This document shows positions 6,137 to 13,904 of a stretch of 17,869 bases of DNA, in pieces (the first letter of the stretch is position 1; each line of letters starts with the position of its first letter). The position numbers were made by a program, and so were the translations under genes. The notes beneath the pieces were generated by a model. That model saw only the letters and a list, made by a program, of their open reading frames with translations, searched no databases and had not been told where the DNA came from. This stretch comes from a candidate division NPL-UPA2 bacterium. GTDB taxonomy: Bacteria > Bacillota > UBA994. The stretch covers positions 1-17,869 of the forward strand of contig QLUB01000022.1 in NCBI GenBank assembly GCA_018725205.1. The letters are read 5' to 3'.

Positions 6137-7117
6137 GTGGTAGCGTTAGAGCTGCGCAAGAAGTCTGGTGTCCCGCTCTATGTACAACTCAAGACCAGCA
6201 TTCGACAGCAGGCTGAAAGCGGCGCGTGGTCTCCGGGCTTTAAGTTGCCCACCGAGAGGGAGCTTTCAACCTTGTTGTCCGTAAGCCGCAACACCGTGAG
6301 TCAGGCCTATCGCGAGCTTGAGCAAGAGGGTATCTTGGTGTCGTTGCAGGGGAAAGGCACCTTTCTGGCCAAAACTGATGCTAGTTCCCTGAGTGCAAGC
6401 CGTAGCAACAGACTGGAGACGCTCGTATCGCACGCGTTAGGACAGGCCCTAGATGAAGGTTTTGACTGCGAGGAGTTCAGGGAAGCAGCGGCTCGCATGG
6501 CGCTGCAGCGGCAACGCATGCTAAGCGAAGTACGCATGGTGTTTGTTGAGTGCAATCGCGAGCAAGTAGACTACTTTTCCACTCATCTAGGGCTCGGTAG
6601 TGGTGTTAGCGCCAGCCCACTGCTACTTGACGAGCTGCTTGCCGCGACTCTAGGGACGCAGCAACTTGTTCTGGATGCAGAAATCGTGGTAACGACATTT
6701 TTCCATGAAAGCGACGTGCGCGCGGCCATTGGCCCGGACAAACTCCTGTTGGCAGTAGCGTTAGAGCCCGAGCTAGAGACCATGGTGCGCATCGCACGGA
6801 TTCCGAGGCAGCGTAGGCTGGCTCTCGTTTGCATCTCGGAGGTCTTTGCCGAGAAAGTGCAAACTTCACTTAACGCGGCAGGGATGGAGCATCGTTTAAG
6901 TGTGCTTACCTTCCGCGACGACAGCAGGCGCCTGCCGCAGGTGCTCGAGGACTGCGATGTTGTCTTGGTTTCACCCGGGCGTAAGCGAGAAGTCTTGCAG
7001 CTGTGTCCCACGGGCAAGGAAGTCATCGAGTTCGTCTATCGACCCGACATCGGGTCAAGTAACCTCCTACAAAATACTATCCTGCAGCGACGGAAAGGTA
7101 TGGGAAAGAGCGTATAG
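6137..7117 (+). CDS. GntR-family transcriptional regulator with unusual C-terminal domain
   Basis: The product is 326 aa. Residues about 5-75 form a GntR winged helix: PLYVQLKTSIRQQAESG, LPTERELSTLLSVSRNTVSQAYRELEQEG as the recognition helix region, and the wing LVSLQGKGTFLA. The remaining roughly 230 residues are not a MocR aminotransferase domain (no PLP-lysine block is evident) and do not look like a typical FadR or UTRA effector domain. They contain alternating beta/alpha segments (FVECNREQVDYF, IVVTTFFHESDV, LALVCISEVFAEKVQ, DVVLVSPG), suggesting a small-molecule-binding fold. The start is GTG 6137, seven nt after GGAGG (6125-6129). Being first in the operon and next to a palindromic operator, it probably regulates the oxidoreductase genes and itself. 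The ligand is unknown. Confidence 0.88.
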   Translation: MVALELRKKSGVPLYVQLKTSIRQQAESGAWSPGFKLPTERELSTLLSVSRNTVSQAYRELEQEGILVSLQGKGTFLAKTDASSLSASRSNRLETLVSHALGQALDEGFDCEEFREAAARMALQRQRMLSEVRMVFVECNREQVDYFSTHLGLGSGVSASPLLLDELLAATLGTQQLVLDAEIVVTTFFHESDVRAAIGPDKLLLAVALEPELETMVRIARIPRQRRLALVCISEVFAEKVQTSLNAAGMEHRLSVLTFRDDSRRLPQVLEDCDVVLVSPGRKREVLQLCPTGKEVIEFVYRPDIGSSNLLQNTILQRRKGMGKSV

Positions 7118-7144
7118 CAAGATTCTAAAGGTGGTGTAACAACA

Positions 7145-7825
7145 ATGAATGGAAATGAGTATCGCGTCAAGCCCGGTCCTGAGGGCCTACTGCCCCCGGC
7201 GGCTGCGTGCTGTGGCGTCGTACTGTCAGAAAAGGGCCAAGGCCTAGTAGAGGGTGCCCTGAAGAGCGAAAATGACACACTTCGGGTCATGGCTAGGGAG
7301 CTCCTAACGCGTCAGAACCCAACCATTTTCCCAGGTCCCCTAGTATTGTGGGCATGGCGTGAGGGAGTCGCCGACAAAGCTGCGAGCGTACTTGAACTCG
7401 CGCATGAGATACCTGGTGTAAGGATTATCCCCATGCCTGACTATCGTCCTATCTATCCGAAAATTGACCCAGAAGCTGTAATCAACCCCTGTCACCCTAA
7501 CTTGACGATTTGGCACAACAAAATCGAGGTATGTGTGTTTATTGGCGTGCACTGTCATTTCGCTAACATTACGCTCAAAATGATCCGTGCCGGCACTAAT
7601 TGCTACACCATCACCCTCTGTCACGAAGCCGGGCATGAGGATTCTATGGCTTCTCTGCCCTTTGCGGATGCTAACCAGGTGCGTGCGCTCACGGAAACCA
7701 TACGGCAGCTCAAACGCGAGGGACTGCGACCCCGCTACGCTGACACGCCGGGCATTCTACTTACTGCGGCGCAGGAAGCTCTAAGCCAGGGCTTAGTTTG
7801 GCAACCTGCCCCCGTGGCGCAATAG
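7145..7825 (+). CDS. CODH/ACS epsilon (CdhB)-like protein, orphan
   Basis: The product is 226 aa and is best matched, from memory of the family, to the 'carbon monoxide dehydrogenase beta subunit family' (CO_dh domain; the archaeal CODH epsilon subunit, CdhB). No CODH or acetyl-CoA synthase catalytic gene is in the window. It has no signal peptide or membrane span. Distinctive blocks are NPTIFPGPLVLWAW (58-71), IPMPDYRPIYPKIDPE (95-110), HPNLTIWHNK (117-126), and a Cys/His-rich stretch VCVFIGVHCHFANITLKMIR to LCHEAGHED (129-166, with C130, H136, C137, H138, C153, C159, H160, H164); a CC pair is at 22-23. The start is ATG 7145 after AAGGTGGTG (7129-7137). It ends 13 bp before the oxidoreductase alpha gene, so it is almost certainly made with that enzyme. 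A structural, electron-transfer or maturation role is inferred, not shown. Confidence 0.6.
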   Translation: MNGNEYRVKPGPEGLLPPAAACCGVVLSEKGQGLVEGALKSENDTLRVMARELLTRQNPTIFPGPLVLWAWREGVADKAASVLELAHEIPGVRIIPMPDYRPIYPKIDPEAVINPCHPNLTIWHNKIEVCVFIGVHCHFANITLKMIRAGTNCYTITLCHEAGHEDSMASLPFADANQVRALTETIRQLKREGLRPRYADTPGILLTAAQEALSQGLVWQPAPVAQ

Positions 7826-7838
7826 GGAGGAGAAACAG

Positions 7839-8993
7839 ATGGCTAACACTGTAAATCAAAGAGTAGTGACCCCGGAACATCTCCTGTTTGAAGCGCCGCG
7901 GACAAAGGCATTTATCACCGGCAGCGAGGCCGCCAGTGAGGCGGTGCGCCGGGCCAATGTGGACATCGCCATTGCCTACCCCATCACTCCCCAGAGCGAA
8001 ACCATGGAGCGGATAGGCAATCTCTTTGCAGAAGGTTACATCCGAGACTACTATCGAGCAGAAGATGAGGTCGGCGCGTTCTCTGCTATTTCTGGCGCTT
8101 CACGTACCGGAGTGCGCTGCATGACGGCGTCATCAGGCCCGGGCCTCATGCGTGGACTCGAGACTATCGCCTCTTGGCCGGGACATCGCCTGCCGCTTGT
8201 CTTTCTTATTATGTGTCGCGTGATTAACGCTCCGCTTTCAATTCAACCCGACAATCTAGAGCTAGATTACATGCTCACCTCAGGCAACATTCTGTTGCAT
8301 GGGGAAAACCAACAGGACTTCTTTGACTACACTTTAGCCGGTTTCGCTATTTCAGAGAAATGCGAAGTAACATTGCCTGTTGCCGTCGCTGTAGATGGGT
8401 TCTTTGTGACCCACGCGCGCGCTTGGGTGGAGATGCCCTCGGCCGAGCTGAAGCTGCCGCCGCGTGACTGCTACAGTGAAGCCGTGCCCATGATTGACAA
8501 CGAGAACCCCCCCGTGCGCATTGCCAGGGATGCTCCCATTCAGAAGAGCAATTTTATCAGCTACCAGATGCACGCCGCTTGGCAGCAGGAAATCCACGCT
8601 GCGCATGAGCGCTCGCGCAAATGGGTCAGTCGCTATATTAACGGCCTGGTGGAAGTAGTTAACCCTGAAGCTGAAACCCTGATTGTGGCCTCCGGCAGTG
8701 CCGTTTCGCAGTCGCGTGAGGCGCTGCGGCAAGCGGAGGAGATGGGCAAGAAGGTAGGGCTAATTAAGGTTAAATCTTTGCGGCCATTCCCAACTGCCGA
8801 ACTACGCGCCGCCTGCCGTCATGCCAAGCGCATAATTGTACCCGAGTTTAACTGCCCCGGTTGGCTAAACCGTGAAGTGCGCGCAACTCTGTACGGCCAT
8901 TCTGAGGCGAAGATTGCCGACGGCCCGCGTGTATACGGCGGTATCACCATGCCGACTGAGTTAATCCTTGAGTGGCTATTTAAGAGCGAGTAA
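7839..8993 (+). CDS. 2-oxoacid:ferredoxin oxidoreductase, alpha subunit (PorA/VorA-like)
   Basis: The product is 384 aa, the alpha subunit of a CoA-dependent 2-oxoacid:ferredoxin oxidoreductase, which oxidatively decarboxylates a 2-oxoacid to an acyl-CoA. The N-terminal pyrimidine-binding domain carries AIAYPITPQSETME (about 46-59), the EDEVGAFSAISGASRTG block with the thiamine-activating Glu, and TASSGPGLMRGLETI. The C-terminal transketolase-like domain (about 275-384) includes ETLIVASGSA and VGLIKVKSLRPFP. The length fits PorA. The start is ATG 7839 with GGAGG at 7826-7830. The architecture (separate alpha, beta, gamma and delta genes) resembles archaeal and clostridial POR/VOR rather than the fused clostridial PFOR. 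The substrate cannot be read directly; pyruvate, branched-chain 2-oxoacids, 2-oxobutyrate and 2-oxoglutarate remain possible. Confidence 0.93.
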   Translation: MANTVNQRVVTPEHLLFEAPRTKAFITGSEAASEAVRRANVDIAIAYPITPQSETMERIGNLFAEGYIRDYYRAEDEVGAFSAISGASRTGVRCMTASSGPGLMRGLETIASWPGHRLPLVFLIMCRVINAPLSIQPDNLELDYMLTSGNILLHGENQQDFFDYTLAGFAISEKCEVTLPVAVAVDGFFVTHARAWVEMPSAELKLPPRDCYSEAVPMIDNENPPVRIARDAPIQKSNFISYQMHAAWQQEIHAAHERSRKWVSRYINGLVEVVNPEAETLIVASGSAVSQSREALRQAEEMGKKVGLIKVKSLRPFPTAELRAACRHAKRIIVPEFNCPGWLNREVRATLYGHSEAKIADGPRVYGGITMPTELILEWLFKSE

Positions 8994-9018
8994 GTTCATT
9001 AAGTGAGGGATTAAGCAT

Positions 9019-9876
9019 ATGGCACTGAGAACGCTACAGGTATCTCCCGGTTTTATGCGCTTTATGCCCAAGGAATACCAAGACCTAGTCGAAAAGGGAC
9101 CCTTTGGTCGCAAGCTAAAGCTCTCTGACTTAGGCACATATAAGGAACTTTTAGAAGAGCATCCCATGTGTGAAGGTTGCGCTATGGCCTTCTTTATTCG
9201 GCTTGCGCTGACTGCCTTGCCTGCACCTGAGCACACCGTGATTGTCGGTACCGCAGGGTGCGGACGCCTCTCGCTATCACAGGCCGCCATTCCCTTTGTG
9301 TACGGCAACTACTGTGACACTAACGGTGTGGCTACAGGCATAAAACGTGGGCTAGCCCTACGTTTTCCCGACCAGCCCAAAGACGTAGTGGTGATAGCTG
9401 GCGACGGTGGTTTGTCTGACATCGGCTTTTCACAGGTCATGCACGGCTGGTTCCGCCAAGAGAAATTCACGACCGTTATGCTGGATAACGAAGTTTATGG
9501 CAACACCGGCGGCCAAGAGAGCGGCATGACCAAACGTGGCGAAGTCGTAAAGATGGCTCCTATTGGGAAGCAGTTTGAGAAGATCGACATGATCGGACTG
9601 GCCAAGACGGCTGGCGTCGCCTACATTGCCCGCTTGACACCAACTAACCCGAGCCGCATAATCTCGACCATTCGCAAGGCCGTCCTGATAGCGCGCGAAG
9701 TCGGGCCGACTTACGTTCAAGCCTATACCTCCTGCAACATCGAATACTCTATTCCGCCTGAGAAAGTCTTAGAGGACGCGCGTCAAGTCGAGAAGGAGCG
9801 CTACGGCTTTTTAGAAATCATCAGCGATGAAGCCAAAGCGTTTCTGGCTGCACAAGATGCCGCGCACCGCGAATAG
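9019..9876 (+). CDS. 2-oxoacid:ferredoxin oxidoreductase, beta subunit (TPP/Fe-S)
   Basis: The product is 285 aa, the thiamine-diphosphate-binding subunit. The TPP/Mg motif is GDGGLSDIG (128-136), continued by LDNEVYGNTGGQESG (155-169), a signature of POR-type beta subunits. Four cysteines are placed as for the proximal [4Fe-4S] cluster: C51 and C54 (MCEGC), C81 (GTAGC) and C239 (TSCNIEY). The N-terminal CEGC spacing is more like PorB/VorB than the CPGCG of KorB. ATG 9019 follows a weak GAGGGA at 9005-9010. The gene is 25 bp after the alpha gene and 32 bp before gamma. With alpha it forms the catalytic core; electrons pass to the delta ferredoxin-like subunit. Confidence 0.93.
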   Translation: MALRTLQVSPGFMRFMPKEYQDLVEKGPFGRKLKLSDLGTYKELLEEHPMCEGCAMAFFIRLALTALPAPEHTVIVGTAGCGRLSLSQAAIPFVYGNYCDTNGVATGIKRGLALRFPDQPKDVVVIAGDGGLSDIGFSQVMHGWFRQEKFTTVMLDNEVYGNTGGQESGMTKRGEVVKMAPIGKQFEKIDMIGLAKTAGVAYIARLTPTNPSRIISTIRKAVLIAREVGPTYVQAYTSCNIEYSIPPEKVLEDARQVEKERYGFLEIISDEAKAFLAAQDAAHRE

Positions 9877-9908
9877 CGCTTGTAGTACAACATTTTAGGG
9901 GGAGAAGT

Positions 9909-10613
9909 ATGAGGAGGTACAATGTTCGCATGGCCGGCGTTGGAGGACAGGGCGTGGTAACTGCGTCACACGTACTCAGCAACGGCGTCATTCTAAGTGG
10001 AGGGGAAAGCACGGTTGTCCCTTTCTTTGGCTCAGAAAAGCGCATGGCGCCTGTAGAGAGCTATGTGCGCATCGCTAATGGCAAACTATACGAGATCGGG
10101 GAAATCATCTACCCAAACGTCATCGTGATCTTCCACAGCCAGGTAATCACACACGGCAAGTCATACACCATGCCTTTTTACTCCGGCATCAAAGACGACT
10201 CCTACATTTTTATTAACATGCCTAAAACAGCGGAGTTGAGCCGGGACGAAGAGCGAGAACTCAAGGAAAAGCGGGCGAAAGTCTTTTACCTGCCAGCTAC
10301 AGCCATAGCACTGCAACACGCCGGTACGGAGGTCGCGACCAATATGGCGATGATCGGTGCAGTCAGTGCGGTTTTAGGCCTACCTGACCTAGCCTCGCTG
10401 GAAAAAGCCTTGACAGAGCGTTTTCTCGGCAAAGGCATCGTAGCTTCCGGCGGGACAGCTTCGCTAGATAAAGCTATGGAGAAGAATTTCGGCCCCAAAG
10501 TAGACCTTGTAAAAAAGAACTTAGCGGTGATAAAAGCTGCCGCTCAGTACGCTACCGAACACGGATGGGTGTCAGCAGTGACGAAAGGAGGGACCGAGCA
10601 GTGTACAAAGTAG
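9909..10613 (+). CDS. 2-oxoacid:ferredoxin oxidoreductase, gamma subunit
   Basis: The product is 234 aa, with the PorG/KorC fold that completes the oxidoreductase and interacts with CoA. The N-terminus RMAGVGGQGVVTASHVLSNG is the family's GxGGQG signature (residues about 9-16). It is followed by VVPFFGSEKRMAPVESYVRI, the usual 'pyGpe-RGG' region, here with KRMAP in place of RGG. The C-terminal half (NMAMIGAVSAVLGLPDLASLEKAL) is the conserved helix pair. At 234 residues it is longer than the common 180-200. The start is ATG 9909 after AGGGGGAGA (9897-9905). Its last 13 bp overlap the delta gene. Confidence 0.9.
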   Translation: MRRYNVRMAGVGGQGVVTASHVLSNGVILSGGESTVVPFFGSEKRMAPVESYVRIANGKLYEIGEIIYPNVIVIFHSQVITHGKSYTMPFYSGIKDDSYIFINMPKTAELSRDEERELKEKRAKVFYLPATAIALQHAGTEVATNMAMIGAVSAVLGLPDLASLEKALTERFLGKGIVASGGTASLDKAMEKNFGPKVDLVKKNLAVIKAAAQYATEHGWVSAVTKGGTEQCTK

Positions 10614-10879
10614 CGTATGTCGATGCAAGCAAGTGCAGCGCTTCAAACTGTAGATTGTGTGTGTTGTACTGCCCTGAGCCGAACACGCTGCTCTACGACG
10701 AAAAGCGCAACACAGCGTTTGTCGCTGTCGACAGATGCAAGGGATGCGGCGCCTGTCTGCGCATTTGTACGGATATCAGCAAGCGCAACTGTATTGCCAT
10801 GGTAGCAGTGGGTAGTGTAACGGGCGAGTTTGAGATGTCGCGTTACGGCATGCCGGATGTGTCTAAACAAGCGAAATAA
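10601..10879 (+). CDS. 2-oxoacid:ferredoxin oxidoreductase, delta subunit (2[4Fe-4S] ferredoxin-like)
   Basis: The product is 92 aa, the electron-transfer subunit carrying two [4Fe-4S] clusters. The second motif is canonical, CKGCGACLRIC. The first is stretched: C12-x4-C17-x2-C20-x3-C24-P instead of the normal C-x2-C-x2-C-x3-C-P. An extra cysteine follows (KRNC). The start chosen is GTG 10601, nine nt after GGAGG (10587-10591), giving MYKVAYVDASKC; a reading from ATG 10565 would add 12 unconserved residues. It overlaps the gamma gene by 13 bp, indicating coupled translation, and glutamate dehydrogenase follows 21 bp later. Electrons probably pass from the beta cluster to soluble ferredoxin. 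Confidence 0.9.
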   Translation: MYKVAYVDASKCSASNCRLCVLYCPEPNTLLYDEKRNTAFVAVDRCKGCGACLRICTDISKRNCIAMVAVGSVTGEFEMSRYGMPDVSKQAK

Positions 10880-10900
10880 ACAATAAAGGAGAAGGTGTAC

Positions 10901-12151
10901 GTGTCTAAGGAAAACCTCAATGTATTTCAACAAGTACAGGAGCAAATTAAGGAAGCCTGCGACATCTTAGGGCTCGACAACAGCTATTACGAAATCCTAA
11001 AGACCCCCGAACGCGCTATGGAAGTAGCGGTGCCCGTGCGCATGGATGACGGGACAGTCAAGACATTCGTCGGTTACCGCTCGCAGCACAACACTGCCAA
11101 CGGGCCTGCCAAGGGCGGCATCCGTTTTCATCCAGGAGTGACCCTCGATGAAGTTAAAACGCTGTCGATGTGGATGACCTTTAAGTGCGCGGTGATCGGT
11201 CTGCCCTATGGCGGAGGCAAGGGCGGCATTACGGTCGACCCAACTAAGCTTTCCAAAGGCGAGATAGAGCGCCTAGCACGTGGCTATGTACGTAAGCTCG
11301 GCGACTTTATTGGCCCCGCCGTCGACATCCCCGCTCCCGACGTAAACACTAATTCCCAAATTATGGCTTGGATGGTTGACGAGTACAACGCCATGAGAGG
11401 TTTCAACAATCCGGGAGTAATCACTGGTAAGCCCGTACTTATCGGCGGATCCCTTGGCCGTACGGAAGCAACGGGGCGCGGTGTGGTGATTACTGTGCGC
11501 GAAGCTTGCCACGCCATGAACATCGACCTTAAGGGGGCCAAAGTCGCTGTACACGGCTACGGCAATGTGGGGAGCTTTGCAGGCCTTTACCTGCACAACC
11601 TTGGCGCTAAGGTTGTAGCCGCACTTGACTTAGGCGGCGGTGCATATAACCCTGCAGGTTTGGATGCTGTAGCACTGATGGAGTACTCTAAGCCTACGCG
11701 CACTGTGTACGGTTTCCCAGGCAGCCAGAGCATCACAGATGACGAGCTCTTTGCCCTCGATGTCGACGTGTTAGTGTTGGCCGCACTGGAGAACACCATT
11801 ACCATGGAGAACCATCATCTAGTGAAGGCCAAGATTGTGGCTGAAGGTGCCAACGGTCCCGTAACGACCGAGGCAGGCAAGCAGCTGTTTGAGCGCGGTA
11901 TCGTGATTCTGCCGGACATTCTTTGTAACGCCGGCGGCGTCACCGTGTCGTATTTCGAGTGGGTGCAAAACCTGACGAACTACTACTGGCCTGAGCAGGA
12001 AGTCAATGAAAAACTCGAACGCAATATGGTCAATGCCTTTAACAACCTGTGGAAGATGGCGGCTGAGAAGAAGGTTGACATGCGTACCGCAGCGTACTTG
12101 GTCGCTATTCGCCGCGTAGCTGACGCCATGAAGCTCTACGGGTGGGTGTAA
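10901..12151 (+). CDS. Glutamate dehydrogenase (Glu/Leu/Phe/Val dehydrogenase family)
   Basis: The product is 416 aa, a hexameric-type enzyme interconverting glutamate and 2-oxoglutarate plus ammonia. The glutamate-site lysines keep the spacing of clostridial GDH: K71 (PAKGGIRF), K95 (MTFKCAV) and catalytic K107 (PYGGGKGG), with catalytic D147 (PAPDVNT). The Rossmann motif is GYGNVG (219-224), followed by EGANGPVTTEA and LPDILCNAGGVTVSYFEW. The start is GTG 10901, nine nt after AGGAG (10887-10891); GTG 10895 is too close. The cofactor cannot be assigned securely. It lies 21 bp after the delta subunit with no terminator between, so it belongs to the oxidoreductase operon. It links amino-group removal to supply of 2-oxoacids. 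Confidence 0.95.
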   Translation: MSKENLNVFQQVQEQIKEACDILGLDNSYYEILKTPERAMEVAVPVRMDDGTVKTFVGYRSQHNTANGPAKGGIRFHPGVTLDEVKTLSMWMTFKCAVIGLPYGGGKGGITVDPTKLSKGEIERLARGYVRKLGDFIGPAVDIPAPDVNTNSQIMAWMVDEYNAMRGFNNPGVITGKPVLIGGSLGRTEATGRGVVITVREACHAMNIDLKGAKVAVHGYGNVGSFAGLYLHNLGAKVVAALDLGGGAYNPAGLDAVALMEYSKPTRTVYGFPGSQSITDDELFALDVDVLVLAALENTITMENHHLVKAKIVAEGANGPVTTEAGKQLFERGIVILPDILCNAGGVTVSYFEWVQNLTNYYWPEQEVNEKLERNMVNAFNNLWKMAAEKKVDMRTAAYLVAIRRVADAMKLYGWV

Positions 12152-12160
12152 GCTAAAGCC

Positions 12161-12198
12161 TATATGGCCCTCTTGACCTGCGTCGGGAGGGCCATATA
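12161..12198 (+). terminator. 17-bp hairpin between gdh and the mutase operon (terminator or operator)
   Basis: TATATGGCCCTC (12161-12172) and GAGGGCCATATA (12187-12198) are a perfect 12-bp inverted repeat. The stem continues inward for five more pairs (two G-U) to a CTGC tetraloop. No T-tract follows, so it is not a standard intrinsic terminator, although it is the only candidate end signal for the gdh transcript. The downstream promoter lies within it. Confidence 0.6.
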
Positions 12199-12200
12199 AA
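12173..12200 (+). promoter_or_regulatory. Candidate promoter of the methylmalonyl-CoA operon
   Basis: TTGACC (12173-12178) and TATAAA (12195-12200), 16 bp apart, resemble a sigma-A promoter. Both hexamers overlap the hairpin at 12161-12198. Transcription would start about 80 bp before the mutase start codon. A second, weaker candidate is the extended -10 TGG-TACAAT at 12233-12241. Confidence 0.55.
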
Positions 12201-12232
12201 TGTTTCGCGGGCAACAGTGGCGCAGAATTTCG

Positions 12233-12241
12233 TGGTACAAT
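12233..12241 (+). promoter_or_regulatory. Alternative extended -10 element before mcmA
   Basis: TGG-TACAAT fits an extended -10 pattern, with no recognisable -35 at 16-18 bp upstream. It would place the transcript start about 35 bp before the mutase start codon. Confidence 0.3.
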
Positions 12242-12284
12242 GTATACAGTATCCTCGGTAAACCTTGGACAGGGAGGTCAACCT

Positions 12285-13892
12285 ATGGAGGAAAAAAAGC
12301 CCTCGGAACGCAAACGCTCATTTAAGAATACTTCCAACATCGAAATTAAACGGGTGTACGCCGCGCAGGATGTGACAAGCGATGACGGCGCGATGGGATT
12401 ACCAGGCGAGTATCCCTTTACGCGTGGCGTGCAACCGACGATGTATCGCGGACGCTTTTGGACTATGCGCCAGTACGCGGGTATGGCTTCGGCGGAGGAG
12501 TCCAACGCGCGCTACCGCTACCTGCTAGAGCAGGGCCAGACGGGCTTGAGCGTCGCATTTGACCTGCCTACCCAAATCGGCTACGATTCGGACCATCCCC
12601 TAGCACAAGGCGAAATCGGCAAAGTTGGCGTGGCCATCGACTCGCTCGAGGACATGGAAGTTCTCCTCCAAGGCATTCCGCTGGACAAGGTCAGCACATC
12701 CATGACCATTAACGCCCCAGCCGCAGTGCTATTGGCCATGTACATGGCGGTGGCTGAGAAGCAAGGCGTATCGCTCGCCAGGCTTAATGGCACCATTCAA
12801 AACGACATTCTAAAGGAGTACGCGGCGCGCGGCACCTATATTTTCCCACCCGCCCAAAGCATGCGCCTGATCACCGACATATTTGCCTTTTGTTCAGAGC
12901 AAGTCCCGGAGTGGAATACTATCAGTATCAGCGGTTACCACATACGCGAGGCTGGCTCCTCTGCCGTACAAGAAGTGGCATTTACGCTTAGCAACGGCAT
13001 CGCTTACGTCCAGGCTGCGCTTGATGCGGGGCTACGCGTAGACGATTTTGCGCCGCGCCTGTCATTCTTCTTCAACTCACATGTGGACTTCTTCGAGGAA
13101 ATTGCTAAGTTCAGGGCAGCGCGCCGACTGTGGGCCAAGATTATGACCGAGCGTTTCGGGGCACAAAACCCGCGTTCGCAAATGCTGCGTTTCCATACGC
13201 AGACGGGTGGGTCAACATTGACGGCACAGCAGCCTGACAACAACATCATCCGCGTTACACTACAGGCATTAGCGGCAGTGCTTGGCGGCACGCAGAGCCT
13301 GCACACCAACTCGCGCGATGAGGCTTTAGCGTTGCCTACAGAAGAGTCCGTACGTATTGCGTTGCGTACCCAGCAGATAATTGCCCATGAGAGCGGCGTG
13401 GCAGACGTCGTAGACCCACTTGGGGGATCCTATTATATCGAGAACCTTACAAGTTCCATTGAGAAGGCCGCAGCGGAGCAAATCGCCAGAATTGATGCTT
13501 ACGGGGGAGCTGTAAAGGCCATAGAACGCGGCGTTATGCAGCGCGACATCCAAGACAGCGCATACGCGTGGCAACAGCAGGTAGAGAGCAAGGAGCGCGT
13601 CGTGGTTGGTGTCAACCAGTTTCAGATACGTGAGAGTGCGCCGCGGGGGCTCGAGCGCGTAGATGCAAGCGTAGGGGAGAGACAGAAAACTAAACTTGCG
13701 GCACTCAGGTCTAGGCGAGACAATGTAAGAGTGCAGGCCGCGCTCGCATCGCTGACGCAGATCGCTGCGTCCAATGACAATCTGATGCCTGCTGTGCTTG
13801 AGGCGGTGCGCGCTTATGCCACATTAGGCGAGATTTGCGATTGTTTGAGGCGTGTTTTTGGCGAGTATCGTCCGGAAGAGACGCTAACGTAG
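12285..13892 (+). CDS. Methylmalonyl-CoA mutase, large (catalytic) subunit
   Basis: The product is 535 aa, the TIM-barrel subunit of a split B12-dependent mutase that interconverts succinyl-CoA and (R)-methylmalonyl-CoA. The substrate-site residues that separate methylmalonyl-CoA mutase from isobutyryl-CoA mutase appear present: Y54 in PTMYRGRFWTMRQYAG (equivalent to Tyr89 of the Propionibacterium enzyme), R182 in ARGTYIFPP (Arg207) and H219 in SGYHIREAG (His244); the R-to-H spacing of 37 is identical. Further hallmarks are GLSVAFDLPTQIGYDSD, NGTIQNDILKEY and RFHTQTGGSTLTAQQP. The cobalamin domain is absent and encoded by the next gene. The start is ATG 12285 after GGGAGG (12272-12277); in-frame ATG 12240 lacks a ribosome site. 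It is the first gene of the operon. Confidence 0.95.
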   Translation: MEEKKPSERKRSFKNTSNIEIKRVYAAQDVTSDDGAMGLPGEYPFTRGVQPTMYRGRFWTMRQYAGMASAEESNARYRYLLEQGQTGLSVAFDLPTQIGYDSDHPLAQGEIGKVGVAIDSLEDMEVLLQGIPLDKVSTSMTINAPAAVLLAMYMAVAEKQGVSLARLNGTIQNDILKEYAARGTYIFPPAQSMRLITDIFAFCSEQVPEWNTISISGYHIREAGSSAVQEVAFTLSNGIAYVQAALDAGLRVDDFAPRLSFFFNSHVDFFEEIAKFRAARRLWAKIMTERFGAQNPRSQMLRFHTQTGGSTLTAQQPDNNIIRVTLQALAAVLGGTQSLHTNSRDEALALPTEESVRIALRTQQIIAHESGVADVVDPLGGSYYIENLTSSIEKAAAEQIARIDAYGGAVKAIERGVMQRDIQDSAYAWQQQVESKERVVVGVNQFQIRESAPRGLERVDASVGERQKTKLAALRSRRDNVRVQAALASLTQIAASNDNLMPAVLEAVRAYATLGEICDCLRRVFGEYRPEETLT

Positions 13893-13904
13893 GGGGTGAC
13901 GACG

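Noticed and set aside
8995..9006. CATTAAGTGA before the beta gene as a second copy of the gntR operator
   Set aside because: It shares only one half-site plus flank with 6102-6111, shows no inverted repeat, and lies within a polycistronic gap. Chance similarity is the simpler explanation.
7145..10879. A CODH/ACS operon
   Set aside because: Only the epsilon-like protein resembles that complex. The following genes are clearly the subunits of a thiamine-dependent 2-oxoacid oxidoreductase.
12240..12284. ATG 12240 as the mutase start
   Set aside because: It overlaps a possible -10 element and has no ribosome site, whereas ATG 12285 follows GGGAGG at proper spacing and gives the expected N-terminus.
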